Source: Orthonyx spaldingii
Lineage: Eukaryota; Chordata; Aves; Passeriformes; Orthonychidae
Direction of reading: 5' to 3'
NCBI GenBank assembly: GCA_013397795.1
Contig: VZTJ01001724.1
Location: 211,978-275,977 of the forward strand
DNA length: 64,000 nucleotides
Positions 1-13,216 of the stretch are shown piece by piece. The notes under the pieces are model-generated. The model was not told the DNA's origin. It did no database searches and was given only the letters and a program-made list of their open reading frames with translations. The position numbers and the translations under genes are program-made. Numbering within the stretch: position 1 is the stretch's first letter; every line of letters begins with the position of its first letter.

Positions 1-1057
1 ATGTGCCTCTCATCTCCTCCTTTATCTAGAAGCATGGATGAGAGTGGCAAGGAAACTTGTTAGGCAGAGAAAAAGTCTGTGGCACAGTTACAAAACATCA
101 TACTGACGCATCCGGCCAAAATCTGTCTAGTAAAAGATGGTGGACTGGCTATACACGCCTAAGAATCCAATCCACATTGCTCATTTATAGGAAACTTCCT
201 TCTCTACATTTACACAGAAGAAAATGCAGAAATAGTATGTGGAGAGGATGGTGTTGATTCCTGATGTGTAAATAGACCTTTGGGAGTTGGTATAAACAAG
301 CACATATGGACATGCTCTGCTCTCAGTTACGCCCATGCAGTTTCAACCTGCGATGATGCCTGGGTGTAACAGGGAGAAGGATTGACCTCATGCCATTGTT
401 TTCCTCCTCCTACTCTCCAGCTTAATGTTCTTACTGCCTCTCTTTTCATTTCTGACTTTGTTTTTAATTCTGATCTTTATAAACTTGTCTCTTTTTCACT
501 GTCATGTCAAAGACTGTCATAAGATTGTTCAGTTACTATTTTTCCTTTACATCTGACGTTTTCTTTTTAATTACAAAATAAGGTAACACCATACAATAGG
601 TGACATATTTATTTCATTGCCAGGCAATATCCCAATGACCTGTATTTAACTGTAGGGTAAACTGGCAAGACAAGTATTTCAATACTCACAGTTGTCTCTT
701 ACCAGAGTTAACATTCAGAACCTTACTGTTTGCTTTTGGAACAAACAATGCCATGTGGTATTATAAAATTTTTCCCGAAGATTTTACAGCAAAACTACAT
801 ATCTATTTACTTTAAATATGTCAATTAAGCATTACTAATGTACACTACATTTCTAGGGTAATGATGATTGATAGCAGCATACAGTGAAATGCTCTAAAAC
901 TGCAGTTAGAAAATGTAAATGTTCAAAATGAAAAAAAAGAAACCCTTACCTACTGACAGTACTATTTGCACATTTCAAAACAGTGATTACAAATAGTTCT
1001 TTATTGTTCTTTAAAGCTTTCACTGTTGGGTTTTTTGTTGGTTTTTGTTGTGGATTT

Positions 1058-1132
1058 TTTGTTTGTTTGTTTGTTTGTTTGTTTGTTCATTTGTTTCTTT
1101 AGTTTTGGGTTTTTGTGTGTGTGTGTGTGTGG
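1058..1132. repeat. TTTG/GT simple repeats
   Basis: A run of TTTG units at about 1058-1087 is followed after a T-rich spacer by about eight GT units at 1115-1131. These are ordinary microsatellites. Confidence 0.9.
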
Positions 1133-1330
1133 TTTTTTTAACAAGGTAGTAGCCAATGCAAACTTCTCAAAAATTCTTTCAGTCTAGAATGTAATTTAGT
1201 ATGTAGTCCTGAAAGATCTCATTCCAAATGATGGAGGACAAGGGCTTGATAGAAAACAAGAATTTACATTGATCAAAAATGTCAGCATTTCTAGGAATGT
1301 GGGCTTTTTCCCCTCTTTTTTTTTTCTTTT

Positions 1331-1774
1331 TCATGAAAGCAAAGCAATTTCAATGACGGAGAAAGAGAATGAATGGAGATACTTCTCAGAACCAGAATGG
1401 CACCACAAACCCAAGCATCCACCATAATAATATTCACCAGAGTTAATGTGTTTTTTGTCAGTTTCAAATTTGATGGATAAATGATGTTGTGTATTATTTC
1501 TCTGTGGGCAAACTGGTCTACTTTGCTTGATTTTCAGCATAGAGACTACAGAAACAATAAAAATCACCAAAAATATATTACATCGCCTTGTCATAGTGGT
1601 ATTGTACCATTTCAGGTGCAATGGAAGCTTTTGGACTATATTCTGTCTTAAGACGGAGCTTGCACTTTTGAGCAAAGTCTCTTGTTTCACTTCTATTAAT
1701 CTAGGACGAATCCAGAGTGTGAGCTGTTTGCCAAGAGTCACAGTGGTTCTCTTCCAAGGTGGGATAATCTGCAA
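1331..1774 (-). other. 147-codon open frame, unrecognised
   Basis: This open frame on the minus strand begins without an ATG (TTG at the upstream end) and ends in a stop at 1331. The translation contains one hydrophobic segment (CNIFLVIFIVSVVSMLKI) after about 85 residues, which would fit a membrane helix, and is otherwise basic and unremarkable. The sequence before it (ending tattgcag) is only a weak splice acceptor. An 87-codon frame also lies open on the plus strand in the same place. I do not recognise the sequence. A frame this long is within what chance can produce in 64 kb of AT-rich DNA, so I list it as a candidate rather than a gene. Confidence 0.12.
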
Positions 1775-3725
1775 TACTCCAGAATTTTGACTAATTACTA
1801 TTGTGAAATTAGATAACTATTTTTGTTATTCTTCTCAGAAAAGTATTAATCAAAAAGTTGCTGACCATTTGAACAAGAGATTTACCTTAAAAGCAAATAG
1901 TAACCAATCCTCTTGCAAAATTAAGTAGGTAATTGAGAAGATCACTTAGTATAATTTGCAGTACTATTATTTGGATCAGAACCTATGTATGTGTTTGGTG
2001 CCCTTTATTTTCATTTGCTCCTTAGGCTGGATGAAAATGAAGGAGTGCGTTTCTGCTGAATTTAATAAGCTTTGGATCATAATGCAAAAAGTCTCAGAAA
2101 TAACAGACAGTGAAAGTCCAATCCAATCAAAGAATTCACTTAGCTGGGTGCCCATTTTACCTGATGTATTTATACTGAGTGATTTGACAGCAGTGAAGTA
2201 TGTGCAGTTGAGCCATACACTGTCATTTCTCACTTAGAACACTCAGGGACTTTGTGAGATGGTGTTAATAAGCACATTTCAGTTTCAAAGGCATCACCTG
2301 CATTATTCTTTCGGATTCCAACAGGTACAGCAAATAGACTCTTGTTTGTGATGGAAAGGTCTTGACCCAATAAATTGTTAATGCACGGGTATCTTACTTG
2401 TGGAAAGACCCCTTGTGACTTCTCTTATCAAAGTCCAGTAACCACATTTCAAGAAAGAGTATTAAGTTTTGAACTCAGTAGAGAGTTTTCAAGGCACGCA
2501 TTTGTAATTTTCACATTCAAGATAGTCTTTGTTCTTTATAAAGTATCTATTTAAATCTATTCTGATGTTCTCTTATATTAAATTCCATATCAGTTAACAA
2601 AGGAAAGCTGTTCTAAAGCCTTCACTCTGTATTTTATTTTCTAGTAGTATTTAAAATTCTGGGTAAGAAAGAGATTTTTTCTAGTTGAAAACATCATGGT
2701 CAAAAAATCTGACATTTGTGAAAAGTGGTCTTCCCACAGCATAATCCATTAGCTGTCACCTGTGACAGCAGGAGCCAAAAACTGTCAAGCCATCTACCAC
2801 CCAGAATTGTTTCCAGTGACAAAGAGTAACCAGTAACATGCAACTTTCAAGGAACATTGGGTCTTTTATTTGTTAAACTGTTTGAATTTCAGGAAAATCA
2901 CATTATCCATTATAGTGGTGAGTGCAAATGAATATACAAGAGACACAAAGTCTCTTATCTGGAATACTAGTGGTCCACTGCAATTAGCAGCCTGGCACAC
3001 CTGGGATACACTGGTTGCTCTCTAATTTCCTTCCTTCTTATCGTGTCAATTTTTATGTCCCTTTATTAAAAGTGCTTTGTTCTTATAAACTTCTGCGTTA
3101 AAGATGCTTCTTGATCTTAGAATACAGAAGCAGCCACTTTGGCAGTAAGTGGATGTTGAGTCAGAGTTTGGGCTGCTTTGACTGTTTCTGTGCCTGTGCT
3201 TCAAGTCAGCTCTGTGCAATGATCTGATTTAAAAAAAGAAAAACCATGTTGTTTTTTTTCTTGAGCTCAGGCAGTCTTTCAGAACGTGTCAAGACAAACA
3301 ACTGAATCTTCTCTATTGACTCTATTGAGATACACTAGGAGCATTTTATTAGAGCTTAACCCTGTCAGGAAAAAGAGATGGAGGAAATATTCAGTCTCTG
3401 AGACTAGACTTACAGACAAAAGTTAAAAAAATTGTAAAAAAAATAAGCCTGAGGGTTGCCATGTCCCAAACTGTTACATTATTTCATATCTTTTTGAAGT
3501 GAGTAGTTGGCTTAATATAATATTTGCCTTGTCTGATATTTTTATGCTTCCACGAACATTTGTCATTCTTCTTTCTCCATTGTACTCTAGTAGTCATCAT
3601 TAAAAAAAAAACTATAAATGTTGTTAAATAAGAAACTAAAATAGATCAGCCCAAACATCACATTTTCTTTTAGTTTTAAATGAATGGCTAATTTACCAAG
3701 TTACTTCTAAAAAATTTAGATATCT

Positions 3726-3747
3726 AAAAAAAAAAAAAAAAAAAAAA
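3726..3747. repeat. Poly-A tract (A22)
   Basis: A homopolymer of 22 A, followed by a C-rich segment. There is no clear retroposed element next to it, so I call it a simple repeat. Confidence 0.9.
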
Positions 3748-6700
3748 GACAGACACCCCCTCGCCCCTCAGTTCTGTATGCCTTCCTTTCACTAGTGCTT
3801 TTGTGTGGGTCATTGAAGACACTCAAAGCCACAGCAGGTGGTAAGGGTTGAGGAAGGTACAGAAGAGTTCTGTTAAAGGTGCTGTGGAAGAACCTTAGCT
3901 CGCTTCATAGCCTGAGCAAAGAGGAAAAGTCTTTTGGTATCTCATGTTGGTGGTGAACAGAGTGATTGACAATTACGAGGGAAGGAAAAATAAATATTGC
4001 CTTGTTCTTCAGATCTTTTGCTTGGGTCATGTTGCTTAGAGTTCAAATAACTGGTTTTTGAGAACTCTGTGTTTGATTTGAGCCCTTGGAAAGTGATGAA
4101 GAATATTCCAATGACACACAGTCAATGTACAGCAGTAGTAGGAATCCTGGAATCCACAGGGTGAAGGCCTAAACCTTGGCCTATTCTTATTAATGCTATT
4201 GAAAATCTCTAATAGCCTAAATACCAAAGATCTTCAACAAATATTTTATTGTTAGTCAAACATTTACAAAAATATGTTGTTACTAAATCTATAAAAAACA
4301 TGTCTGGTTAAAAAAAAATCATCCAATTTTTTAATGCTAGTCTCACCATGCCAGTGGCATGTCATACCAGATTCTGGTATGAAAATACTGGGGATTTGGT
4401 GCACTGAGATAACTAGTCTTGGCAAATAGAAGCAGTAAAACAAAGTTTAACTTTGTTAACTTCAGCTCTCTTGGAAAAACTTTAGCTGTATTTCCTCCTA
4501 AGGGGAAAGCTAAATCAAAACCCCAAACAAAACAACCCAAAACCAGTGCTCTTCAGGTTGAAATGGAACTGGCTGGCAAAATACAATTCATTAGCCAGTA
4601 GCAATCAAACACAGTGATCAGAATAGGGTCCTGAAATCTTAAATGAATTCTGAATTTCTATGAGACAGAGACCACTAGGAATGGATTGTCTGTCAGACTA
4701 TCTGTACTATAAACAGGTATGAGTTCAATGAATAGGCAAGATCTAGCCCAAAAACCTTTCCATGTGGTTTTGCTGTTTGCCTTCATCCCTCATACAGAGA
4801 GACAGTGGCTGTTTTGAGCTGTGGCATTCAAACCTTTACTGATAAAATCCTTGCAGTCAAGAATTTCTGTACAGAGGGGTATATTAGCTCTGTGCAAAAA
4901 TTGAAAGAAGGACGTTATGACTAGGTTTCTTAGCATGTTTAATACAAATTCAGGAAAAATATTATCATTGTAATATTCCACTTATTACCTACTAGCTCCA
5001 TGTGTCACTGTAAGTATTAGCTCTGTTTCTCAGAGCTCTATTCCTCATCCATACTCCTTCAATCTTAAAGTGAACAGATCAAGCTCTTCTATAAGTTACA
5101 ACCAGATCCGAAGATTCACTGAAAATACCCCTCCCTCCCCCAGTTTGGAGAATCCAACCAGGTCTCTGGCAGCTGAACTGTCCCTCCTAATACGTTCTAT
5201 GATTGGCATGTTTGGAGGTACATACCTACCTAGTTATGGTGGTGATGAGGTTTTCTCTTTTGGGATTATTTAAATTTTCCTGGATTGAGACACGCTCTGC
5301 AAGGACTTGAAAGACCCAATGAGGTCTGAGTGTCCATCCCATTGTCTTGACAAGTGTTGTGGACATGTAGTATACATCTTGTATTTGACACGAACTGCTT
5401 TCATGGACATTAAGGTAAGGAGAATGAAATTCAGCCTCCTCTGCTGCACTGGAGAAGTTAATTTCATGAAGTGAAATGTTGCAGCTATGGATCTGAACAG
5501 AGAACAGCCTTCAAACAAGAGGAGTGTTTTCAGAGAGGCTAGGGATGATTTAAGACAAAACAGATGTTTATCATACAGATGAGTTTTATCTTGCTATTAG
5601 GTGAATGATATCATAATTTCTTTTAACAAAACAAATACGCAAACATATGTGCAAAATGTGAGTGAACCTTTTGCACATGATGAAGCAGTCTAACGTTATG
5701 CACATTTTTTAGGGTGAACTTCGTGAACTAGAACAAAGTTTTTATTTACCTCCCACAAATATCAATTATTACAGACATTGTAGTCATAATATTTGTTACA
5801 TTTGCCATCAGCTTGATGGTAGTTTACACATGTGTGGTCACAGTTTAAACTCTCAAAGACGAGCTCAGATGGTCACAGTGGATGATTTTCAGTTCAGAAA
5901 GTATGATTGTGGTCCTGATGATCAGGCAGAAGGTGTCTTAGTATAATCGAGGTAGATGTCACTTCATATTTACTTTTGTGCAAAAGTTAGGTTTCCTAAT
6001 CTCCATGCTCCTCCATTTCCATGTATTGATGAAAGAAGAATAAACAGAAGAACACTGCCACTTGGTGTGTCAGTCAGAGTGATCAGAATCAGAGGAGGTA
6101 TTTGAAACTAATTCTTTCAAATACTGCTGCTTTGAATAAAATACCACTAAAAAAATTGATGGGACTTTTGACTAGTATACCAGTAGCCATACAAAAATTC
6201 ACACCAGTTTATGGAAAGCAATTGTAAGGTGTGCACGATGGAGCTGGACACACTGTGAACTGAATGGATAGTGTGATGGAATGGAAACGTGGTGGTTCTC
6301 TTAAGCTGTGAGACCATGAGATCATGTGGTTTGGCAAAACTGGGAGATCTCACATCCCATCTAGTCAGTGCTGATGAATGCAGGTAACTTTCGGAGGACT
6401 GGATCTGTCTGGTTAGGACGGAGGGTGAGACACCTAATCAATACTTTTCACAATCATACCACTGATCACCAGTTCCCATGTTCTGTTATTTCTTAAAATG
6501 GTTTCTATCCTTCATTGTCTGCCGTGAGAAAAATACAGGTAAAAAGGATTATGTTATATTTTTAATGAGGGAGAGTGTGCAGTATAAGCCAATAGATTCA
6601 AAAGGCAAGTGTGTTTTACTCAATTTTGAATTCTTATTTCCTATGAATACAATATATGTTGACCATATGTGTTTTAGGTTCTACCTGCATCTCTTCTCAT

Positions 6701-7696
6701 CCATATATCATCAGTTTCAACACAGGATATAGCATGACTGGCAGACAATCTGGAATCAATCTGTTTATCTTTAAAATGCTGCTGAAAAGTTTTAGAAGTT
6801 GCAAGGTCCTGAACCGGAAAGAAAACCTTGGAAGTAACAACAAAGTATTGGAAAGACAAACAATAACTTTAGAGTCTTCTATCTGGATCCTGTTGTGCAA
6901 GAATCATATATGCCATCTCTCAGAAAACAATTTCAGTAGAATAAACTCTTCCTCGTTTATTAATGCAACCAGGAATCAACCAGGCAGTTTTTAATTAGCA
7001 TTGTAATTTTCAAGAAGTGAAAGGTGGTTGCTTTATAGACTTCATATGCAGCTCAGAAGGGGCTCCAAACACAGCTGCACTTGTTTATAATATACTGCTA
7101 TTTTTTAAGAGGGTGCATCTGAGATACTGTACGTACTTGAAGACCTTGTGCTGCATAGCTAGAAAAAAATTATCAAAAGCCATGAATTCAATGTATTGCA
7201 ATTTTGTTCTCTGATGCTTTTCTAAGCATTAGAAATCACAGGCTGTAGCTGGTTTGCAAATAACCACTCTAGTAGAAATCCCCCACATGTATATTAATAA
7301 GAATAATGTAAATATTCCACAAATAGATGAATGCTCATTGAGGGGCAAATATAGGGCAAATCCTCTGTGGTTTTTTTGTTCTGCATTTCAGCCATATCTG
7401 ACGTTCAATTACAATATTTTGCATTCTTTTATCTCTGATACTCAAAGATCACACAAATGCTTTACCAGCATCAGTGGGCTAAATCTGAAAATATTTCTGA
7501 AAGTAAGACTCGTGTGTACTTGTCATTTATTACTAGAGTTCATAATGTTCTTATCATTCATATTATCCTACTGTTTTCTGAATTAAAAAATTCTGCTTGG
7601 AAATGTATTTGCTTTTCATGTTTTACATATTTCATTGTTGACTAGAAGACAAAAATCTAGCTGCCTTTCATCAACAACAGCAAGATTATGGATGAA

Positions 7697-7732
7697 TATC
7701 ATCATCAACATCCTTATCAGCATCATCATCAT
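7697..7732. repeat. ATC/CAT-rich imperfect trinucleotide repeat
   Basis: Imperfect ATC/CAT triplets just upstream of a short CR1 tail. The array is short and interrupted. Confidence 0.75.
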
Positions 7733-7750
7733 AATATTCATAGGGGACAT

Positions 7751-7806
7751 GGAATCATAGAACAGCTGTAGTGGGAAGGGACCCATAATGATCACTGAGT
7801 CCGTGT
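7751..7806 (-). mobile_element. CR1 LINE 3'-tail fragment
   Basis: The plus strand reads ggaatcatagaacagctg, then a ggaagggaccc-like block and gatcactgagtcc. This is the reverse complement of the typical avian CR1 3' end (…gtccaactc…ggtcccttcc…attctatgattc). Only the last 55 bases or so are recognisable, so this is a strongly 5'-truncated minus-strand insertion, as is usual for CR1. No coding part remains. Confidence 0.8.
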
Positions 7807-10800
7807 TGGATTATATTTACAATACTAAGATAATACTGTTCTGATTTTGTCAACCACAGAGTTCTTGTTGATTTCTAGAGGAAAGACAGTGTAACCGAGG
7901 ACTGAATTAGGTGATAGGCTTCCAAATTTATGAAATACTCCTTTCCAGCTCATAGATACTGCACCTTTTAAATGCTAAACACAAAAAAAGAAACACAGCT
8001 TTTAGAGCCTACTTTAAAGACTTTACAAATAATATCTATCGAAACTTTGTTTTCTCCCTTAAGGCCAGTGTTTAGGAACATTTAATCTTTTCCTACTACA
8101 ACTTACAAAGGTTGATAACCTCAAGCTTATTAAAAAATCCATTGTCAAAGGATAAAAATAAAGAAAGGTGTTGTAAGATGCAGATTGTCCTGTTTTTTCC
8201 ATTGAGGCAAGTTAAGCATTTTACTGATGAACAGAATAAGCAAAGGTTTCAGATTTGGCTCATATTTCTCAATTGTCCATAGTTATTCAGAATATCTTGA
8301 AGTATTTGCATAATCTAAGTTGGTGGCAACTGAAGGTGGACCCAGGGAAGGTTTTCAGGCTGATTTCCGTGAATATTTTAAGTTCTCCAAGCTCACAATA
8401 AGTTTAGCGCCCAAGGTCTAATATCCAAAGTCTTGCTGTGGTTAACAAGGTGCAGCCAGCATTGCTGTCCAAGTCTCTTGGCTGCCTCTTGTGAACTCAT
8501 TCTAAACGTGTGTCTCAATCCTGTGAAGTACTGGGTATTTTCTTCGCCAATAGAAGTTAAAAGGAAACAGTTTAAAGTGCCCAGCAGCTCTGAGGATCAA
8601 GCCCACAAAGAATGCTGTTGTTTGGAGATTGAATTGTGGTAAGTCCTGCTTTTCTACCATGAGTTCATTACCATATAAGTTCACATTTCCCCACAATTCC
8701 TGCTCAAACATATTTTGAACAGCAATCTTTCACATTTTATTTGTTCAATCTGGTACTAGTTTAGAGATATTTTGTTTTGCTTAGGTTTTTTTCATGACCA
8801 TGGAGTATGGTCTTACTTTCACTAAATAAGAAAGTAAAGATGTCTCCAGAATGCCAGGCTTCAAAAATCAATTGAATCAGCTAATACTCTGTTTCTAAAG
8901 AATCTAAGCCTAAACAAGTGGACTGAAACTTAAAAAATATATATTTTTTGTATTTTCCACCAAGATTCCTAATTTTTAATCTTCTTCCATTGTTATTAGT
9001 ATAATCTTTGTAGGTTCTTTCCTGCCCACTAGCAACAGCAATCATTGCATCTCCTGCTTCTGCAGGGAATCTAAATAGAAGCCTGCCTCTGAGTACAGGA
9101 TAATTCTCCTTGTGGTCAGTAGAGCCACTTTAAAAAACTTGAAATCCCTTCCTGAATGCTGGTCCAAAACCATCTGGACAGTGGGAATATTTTTACATTT
9201 ATTTACCCAGTTTCCCTTGAAGGACAGGGAGGAAAAATTAGGAAGATTTTATCTACTAAAAAAAAAATAAATTAATAGTATAAGAAGCCAAAACAATCCT
9301 TTTCTTCTAAAAGCAAACTTATAAAAACTTCCATGGAAGAGTATAAAACCTACATTGTTTGCCCAAGAGAAATTTGTAATTACTTAGGTAAACATGGGAG
9401 GTAAACTGGGAAAATACATATCCAAGTTAAGCTAAATATTGAGATGTTTTAGAGGAATATTTATTGAGTTAAATATATTTATGCGTACACACACATGCAT
9501 ATTGGTACCTGAAGATTATATATTTTGGTATACTACTTCAGAGCCATAGCAGCTCTTAGGTGAACAGAATTAGTAGTAGAGGAATCCAATTTAAAAATCC
9601 AATTGAGCAAATCATAAGAACAACAACAAAAACCAAAACAAAAAAAAACAAAACAAAAACCCCAAGACCCCCTCACAAATTTCATGGAGTCTCAACATTA
9701 TCAACTCATTCATTTGGATAATGTCAACTTAGAAATAAATTGGAAAGAAATAAAAAGAACAGCTACTTCCTTTGTGATGAGTTTATTGTATAAACTTTGC
9801 CTTAAAATACAGAGGACATAGGAATACCTGGCAAAATCTTACTTGCCATATACTTTTAAGAAAAGAAACTTTAAAAAAACTTTACTGAATTGTTTCCATG
9901 TAGAAAGATCCAAAAGTAGTTTAAAAAAGTGAAATTAATCCTGCAGGTGATCTTTAAAATTTTCTTATGGACATGGAAACCTACTGTATGTCATTATTCA
10001 TCCTTTTTAAAATACCTCCATTGGCAGACAGATCTCAGGGAACTTTGCAAGAAGATATTTTAATTTATGAACTCTAAAACAGAAAGATTAAAGAACACTG
10101 AAAAAACACTAAATATATATTCTGACAAGTGCCATAGATTGAAAAGCTTCTAAAAGAGTATTAAAAATCAAGTTCAAATAAAGATGCAAAACAAAAAAAG
10201 GTAGATATAGAACAGAAAGATAACTATTAAGCTATCATTGATTACCAGCAAAAATATCTTCCAGTTTTGAATTTCCTCAGTATCTGCTAGGCAGTTCTAT
10301 TAAATGAAGGTGTTACTGACAGTAGTTTTTTAGTAAAAATGAGTAAATTAAAATGTAGAGAAAACAATGCCACTGCCACTTCAGACAGCTGTGTGTATGA
10401 CAACAACTGAAGAGACAAGTGAGAAAGCAGATATCACTTCTTTGCTGTTTAGAAGCAGAGAGTTGCTAATAGTTTTTAATTATGATTTGTTGTTTCTTTT
10501 ATCCCAGTAATATTCTTATTTCATGGCTAGGCTCCCTGTTTCCATGTAAGCTTCCTCTGGGAGCACAAACTGCTGACTCCATGTCTGAAGACATAAATGC
10601 CACAATTTAAATAAGGTTAATTAAAAAAAAGAAAAAAAATTGCATTTTTGTTAGGGTGTGCCACAGCAGATAAAAAGCCACTGTGAAGCTGCCTGGTTGA
10701 AAACCCTTTAGCTGAGCACTGATAAAATTTATCACAGGGACACACATGGCAATGAGCAGCTTGGCAAAGCAGCCTGCGGTGAAACGTGCAACAGCTAAGT

Positions 10801-11090
10801 ATCTAAAGGGATGCTACAGCTTGACAATGAAATGGTGGCAAAAAGGGCTAAAAACATGTTAGGTAAGGTTTTCTCATGGGCCGTTGGGTTTATTTACTGA
10901 ACTATTTTGAGCTGTTTTGTACCCAGAACCAGAGCAGAGAGTGGGGTGCCACATACCTGAACCCTCCCAAAGAACTTGCCTTCCTGCTGTGCTTGTGACA
11001 ACCTTGAGCATGAGTGGCAATGGAAGGGCAAGGCTGGTACTAGCACTCTAAACAATCTGATGCTGTACTTTTGTCACTTAAATGTTCATC
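7807..11090. other. Non-coding stretch downstream of the minus-strand gene
   Basis: AT-rich DNA without a supported exon, RNA gene or recognisable transposon. It includes an A/C-rich patch (about 9618-9662) made of aaaac/aaac-like units. The right edge meets the likely polyadenylation region of the minus-strand gene. Confidence 0.5.
9618..9662. repeat. A-rich low-complexity patch
   Basis: Repeated aacaaaa-like units with a few C interruptions. This is low complexity and no element boundary is visible. Confidence 0.7.
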
Positions 11091-11111
11091 TCTTCCTTCC
11101 TGTTTTAATTA

Positions 11112-11117
11112 TTTATT
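11112..11117 (-). terminator. Polyadenylation signal AATAAA of minus-strand gene
   Basis: The plus strand tttatt reads AATAAA on the minus strand. It lies 70 bases past the TGA of the terminal coding exon (11187-11189). The spacing and orientation suit a short 3' UTR. AATAAA is common by chance in AT-rich DNA, so the assignment rests on position. Confidence 0.45.
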
Positions 11118-11186
11118 TTTAAAGTGCATTAGAAGTTTAAAAAGAGGGAGAGTTTTTAGAGTACATCTGATCCCAAAGTCAGAATG

Positions 11187-11420
11187 TCACCAAAAACCCC
11201 GATCCTGTAAGGCCATCAGGTGTTTTGATGTATTCAGATAAGCTCTAGAATAAGCAAAATGCAATGCAGCGTTGTTCATTAAATGAATATATTTGTGTAA
11301 GGTTTCTCTTTCTATCTCCAGTTGCTCTTGTGCTGCTTGCAGCTTGAGAGGGTAAACTCGACATGCAGATACCTGAGTCCATGTGGGTATTTTTAGCTCA
11401 GTTGTCCAAGGGTCTGGAAG
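11187..11420 (-). CDS. Terminal coding exon of unrecognised split gene
   Basis: On the minus strand the sequence gtataaaaaaag-rich tract, read as …ctttttttacag, forms a good splice acceptor. It is followed by 77 open codons and a TGA at 11187-11189. The frame begins LPDPWTTELKIPTW, carries a heptad-like, charged helical part (LQAAQEQLEIERETLHKYI) at about residues 28-46 of the exon, and ends MALQDRGFW. The exon starts in phase 0, which matches the phase left by the micro-exon at 12966-12991. An AATAAA follows 70 bases on, so this is probably the last exon. No signal peptide or membrane segment is visible in it. I do not recognise the family. The splice signals and phase are seen directly; that it is expressed is inference. 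Confidence 0.6.
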   Translation of the reverse strand, partial: LPDPWTTELKIPTWTQVSACRVYPLKLQAAQEQLEIERETLHKYIHLMNNAALHFAYSRAYLNTSKHLMALQDRGFW

Positions 11421-11779
11421 CTGTAAAAAAAGAGTATAAAAAAAGTCCTCCAAATCAAAGTGAAACATCCTGTCTTTTAAAGAAAAATCTGGATTAAAGG
11501 AGCTGTTGAGAACAGTGAAGAGCTGGAGGGTTAAGCAGTAGCATAAGTGTTTGTGAGAAATCAAGCATGGAATAGGGGTAATTGGTGACTAACACAGACT
11601 TTGCTCGTATGTATCTGACACTCTTGAAAGTCTGCTGATTCACTCTGTGAAGGACAGGTTCTGCTTTCTCCTTTGCTGACATTTACAAGCAGCATAAATG
11701 AAAATGGTAGTATTTTACACCTGTGTCGCACATGTGTAAACGGCTGTAGGAAGAATACCACAGCTGCAAATCAGGTACA

Positions 11780-11925
11780 GAGAGTTTAAATGAGAAGAAG
11801 CAGAAAGTTCATAAAAGAGCATAAGCTAAAGACTATTGCCAACGTGGACAAAGAAAAGAGAGAGAATAAGAGAGGAAAAGGTCAAAGGAAGTATGTGAGA
11901 GAGAGAGAGGGAGGGAGGGAAAAAC
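11780..11925. repeat. Purine-rich (GA) low-complexity tract
   Basis: Long AG-rich run including a gagagagaga and gggaggga core near 11898-11920. It lies in the last intron of the minus-strand gene. Confidence 0.6.
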
Positions 11926-12965
11926 TCGAACCAGGTTCACAACAAAGCAAAGGACAGGAAAAGTTTGGGGTTTTTTAAGTGAAATCATCCACAAGCAAAA
12001 AGCAGGGACTAGTAACAAGGAATAGGGACAAGAACATGAGAAATAGAGAAGAATTTTCTCCTTCCCTTCCCTGACAGGCAAATCCTGAAGTCCACACCAA
12101 CCCATGCTCTAACAAAGGGATTAAAAAAAAGAGAAATCAATTTAAAATACACTGTTCAGGTATATTATTGCAAGGAAGTTTTATTATGAGATTAGACAAA
12201 ATGCATCCCAGAATGAAAAATCACACTGGAACCAAATCTCAGATTTTACTCCATGATAGTCTTTGCATTCACCAAACTTATTTTTTAAATCTTTGTCCTT
12301 TTGGTGCCTTTCCATGATGGTGCAGCCCTCCTTGCATTATGTGGGGTATTTGTTTAGCATCCTCTGAGCTGACAGTAGGGAGCCAGGCTCTGTCCCAAAC
12401 AATCAGGGAAGCAGAAGAGTGGAAGCACTGATTAACGTTGCGGGACTGGCATGTCATAATTAGCAGTGGGGGGACAGCTGCTCGCATGCCAATTCTGCAT
12501 GGCACGTTGTCCTTTCTCTCCAGGGCAGTTCCCATCTCACTTCTAATGTGCAAAAGGAGAGATTATTCACCGGGGTGGTAGACACATTTCTGTTCTCAAG
12601 AACACCATGATATCATTAATCTTCTGTCAAGTCAGCAAGGGCGGGTTATGTGAATGCAAGTATTTTGCAAGGCTATAAATAAAATTTAAAGAGAGAAAGA
12701 GACAGAAAGAGAAGATGCTTTCCTGGGGTTTCCATTGCTACAATACGGACAATATTAACACTGCAATGTTAAAAATACTGTTAAATAAACTGGTAAAAAT
12801 ACTTTAAAAATTCCCTTTTTAATGCTTTATTAAATGTCTGTCCTGAAAAGTGGAACATAAAATAGGATCTTTGGACTGTAATATAAATTTTTATAATCCT
12901 GTCTATGAAACAAGCAGTTGATCAAATGAAGTGCAAAATGTAACTCATCTCTTTAGTGGCTGTAC

Positions 12966-12991
12966 CTGCCTCTTCCTACGGGTGTAAATGT
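12966..12991 (-). CDS. 26-nt coding micro-exon of the same gene
   Basis: A strong acceptor (pyrimidine tract ending ttcttttcag on the minus strand) is followed by 26 bases and a donor CAG|gtacag. Joined to the preceding exon's last G it reads DIYTRRKRQ, and the exon ends exactly in phase 0, as the terminal exon requires. If the donor were not used, the frame would run on for six codons (VQPLKR) to a TGA, giving an alternative C-terminus. The donor is fair rather than strong, so this choice is open. Confidence 0.5.
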
Positions 12992-13216
12992 CTGAAAAGA
13001 AGAGAAAGAAAGTGATAGTGGGCACAAATGAAAGTTTTTCAGAAAGAATGTTTGATAGATAGCCTTATTAGCTACAAGTAACAAAGATATAATTGACTTA
13101 CTTAAGTTATCTTTAAATATCCATACTATGTATTCTGATTGGGCTTCATATATTTTATGTCTTTTCTCCTGTCTCAGCTGAGATACTAGAACAAAGAAGA
13201 AAACAGGAATATTCAC

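Larger units (their letters stand above)
1..7750. other. Non-coding stretch, no supported gene
   Basis: AT-rich sequence with many short open frames but no recognisable protein, RNA gene or phase-consistent exon pair. It holds a TTTG/GT microsatellite near 1058-1132, an A22 tract at 3726-3747 and one 147-codon open frame on the minus strand at 1331-1774. It lies beyond the 3' end of the minus-strand gene that terminates near 11.1 kb, so it is probably intergenic. Confidence 0.5.

Noticed and set aside
3119..3142. 24-base plus-strand segment between a good acceptor and gtaagt donor
   Set aside because: There is no partner exon on that strand and it is too short for coding evidence. Such pairs are expected by chance.
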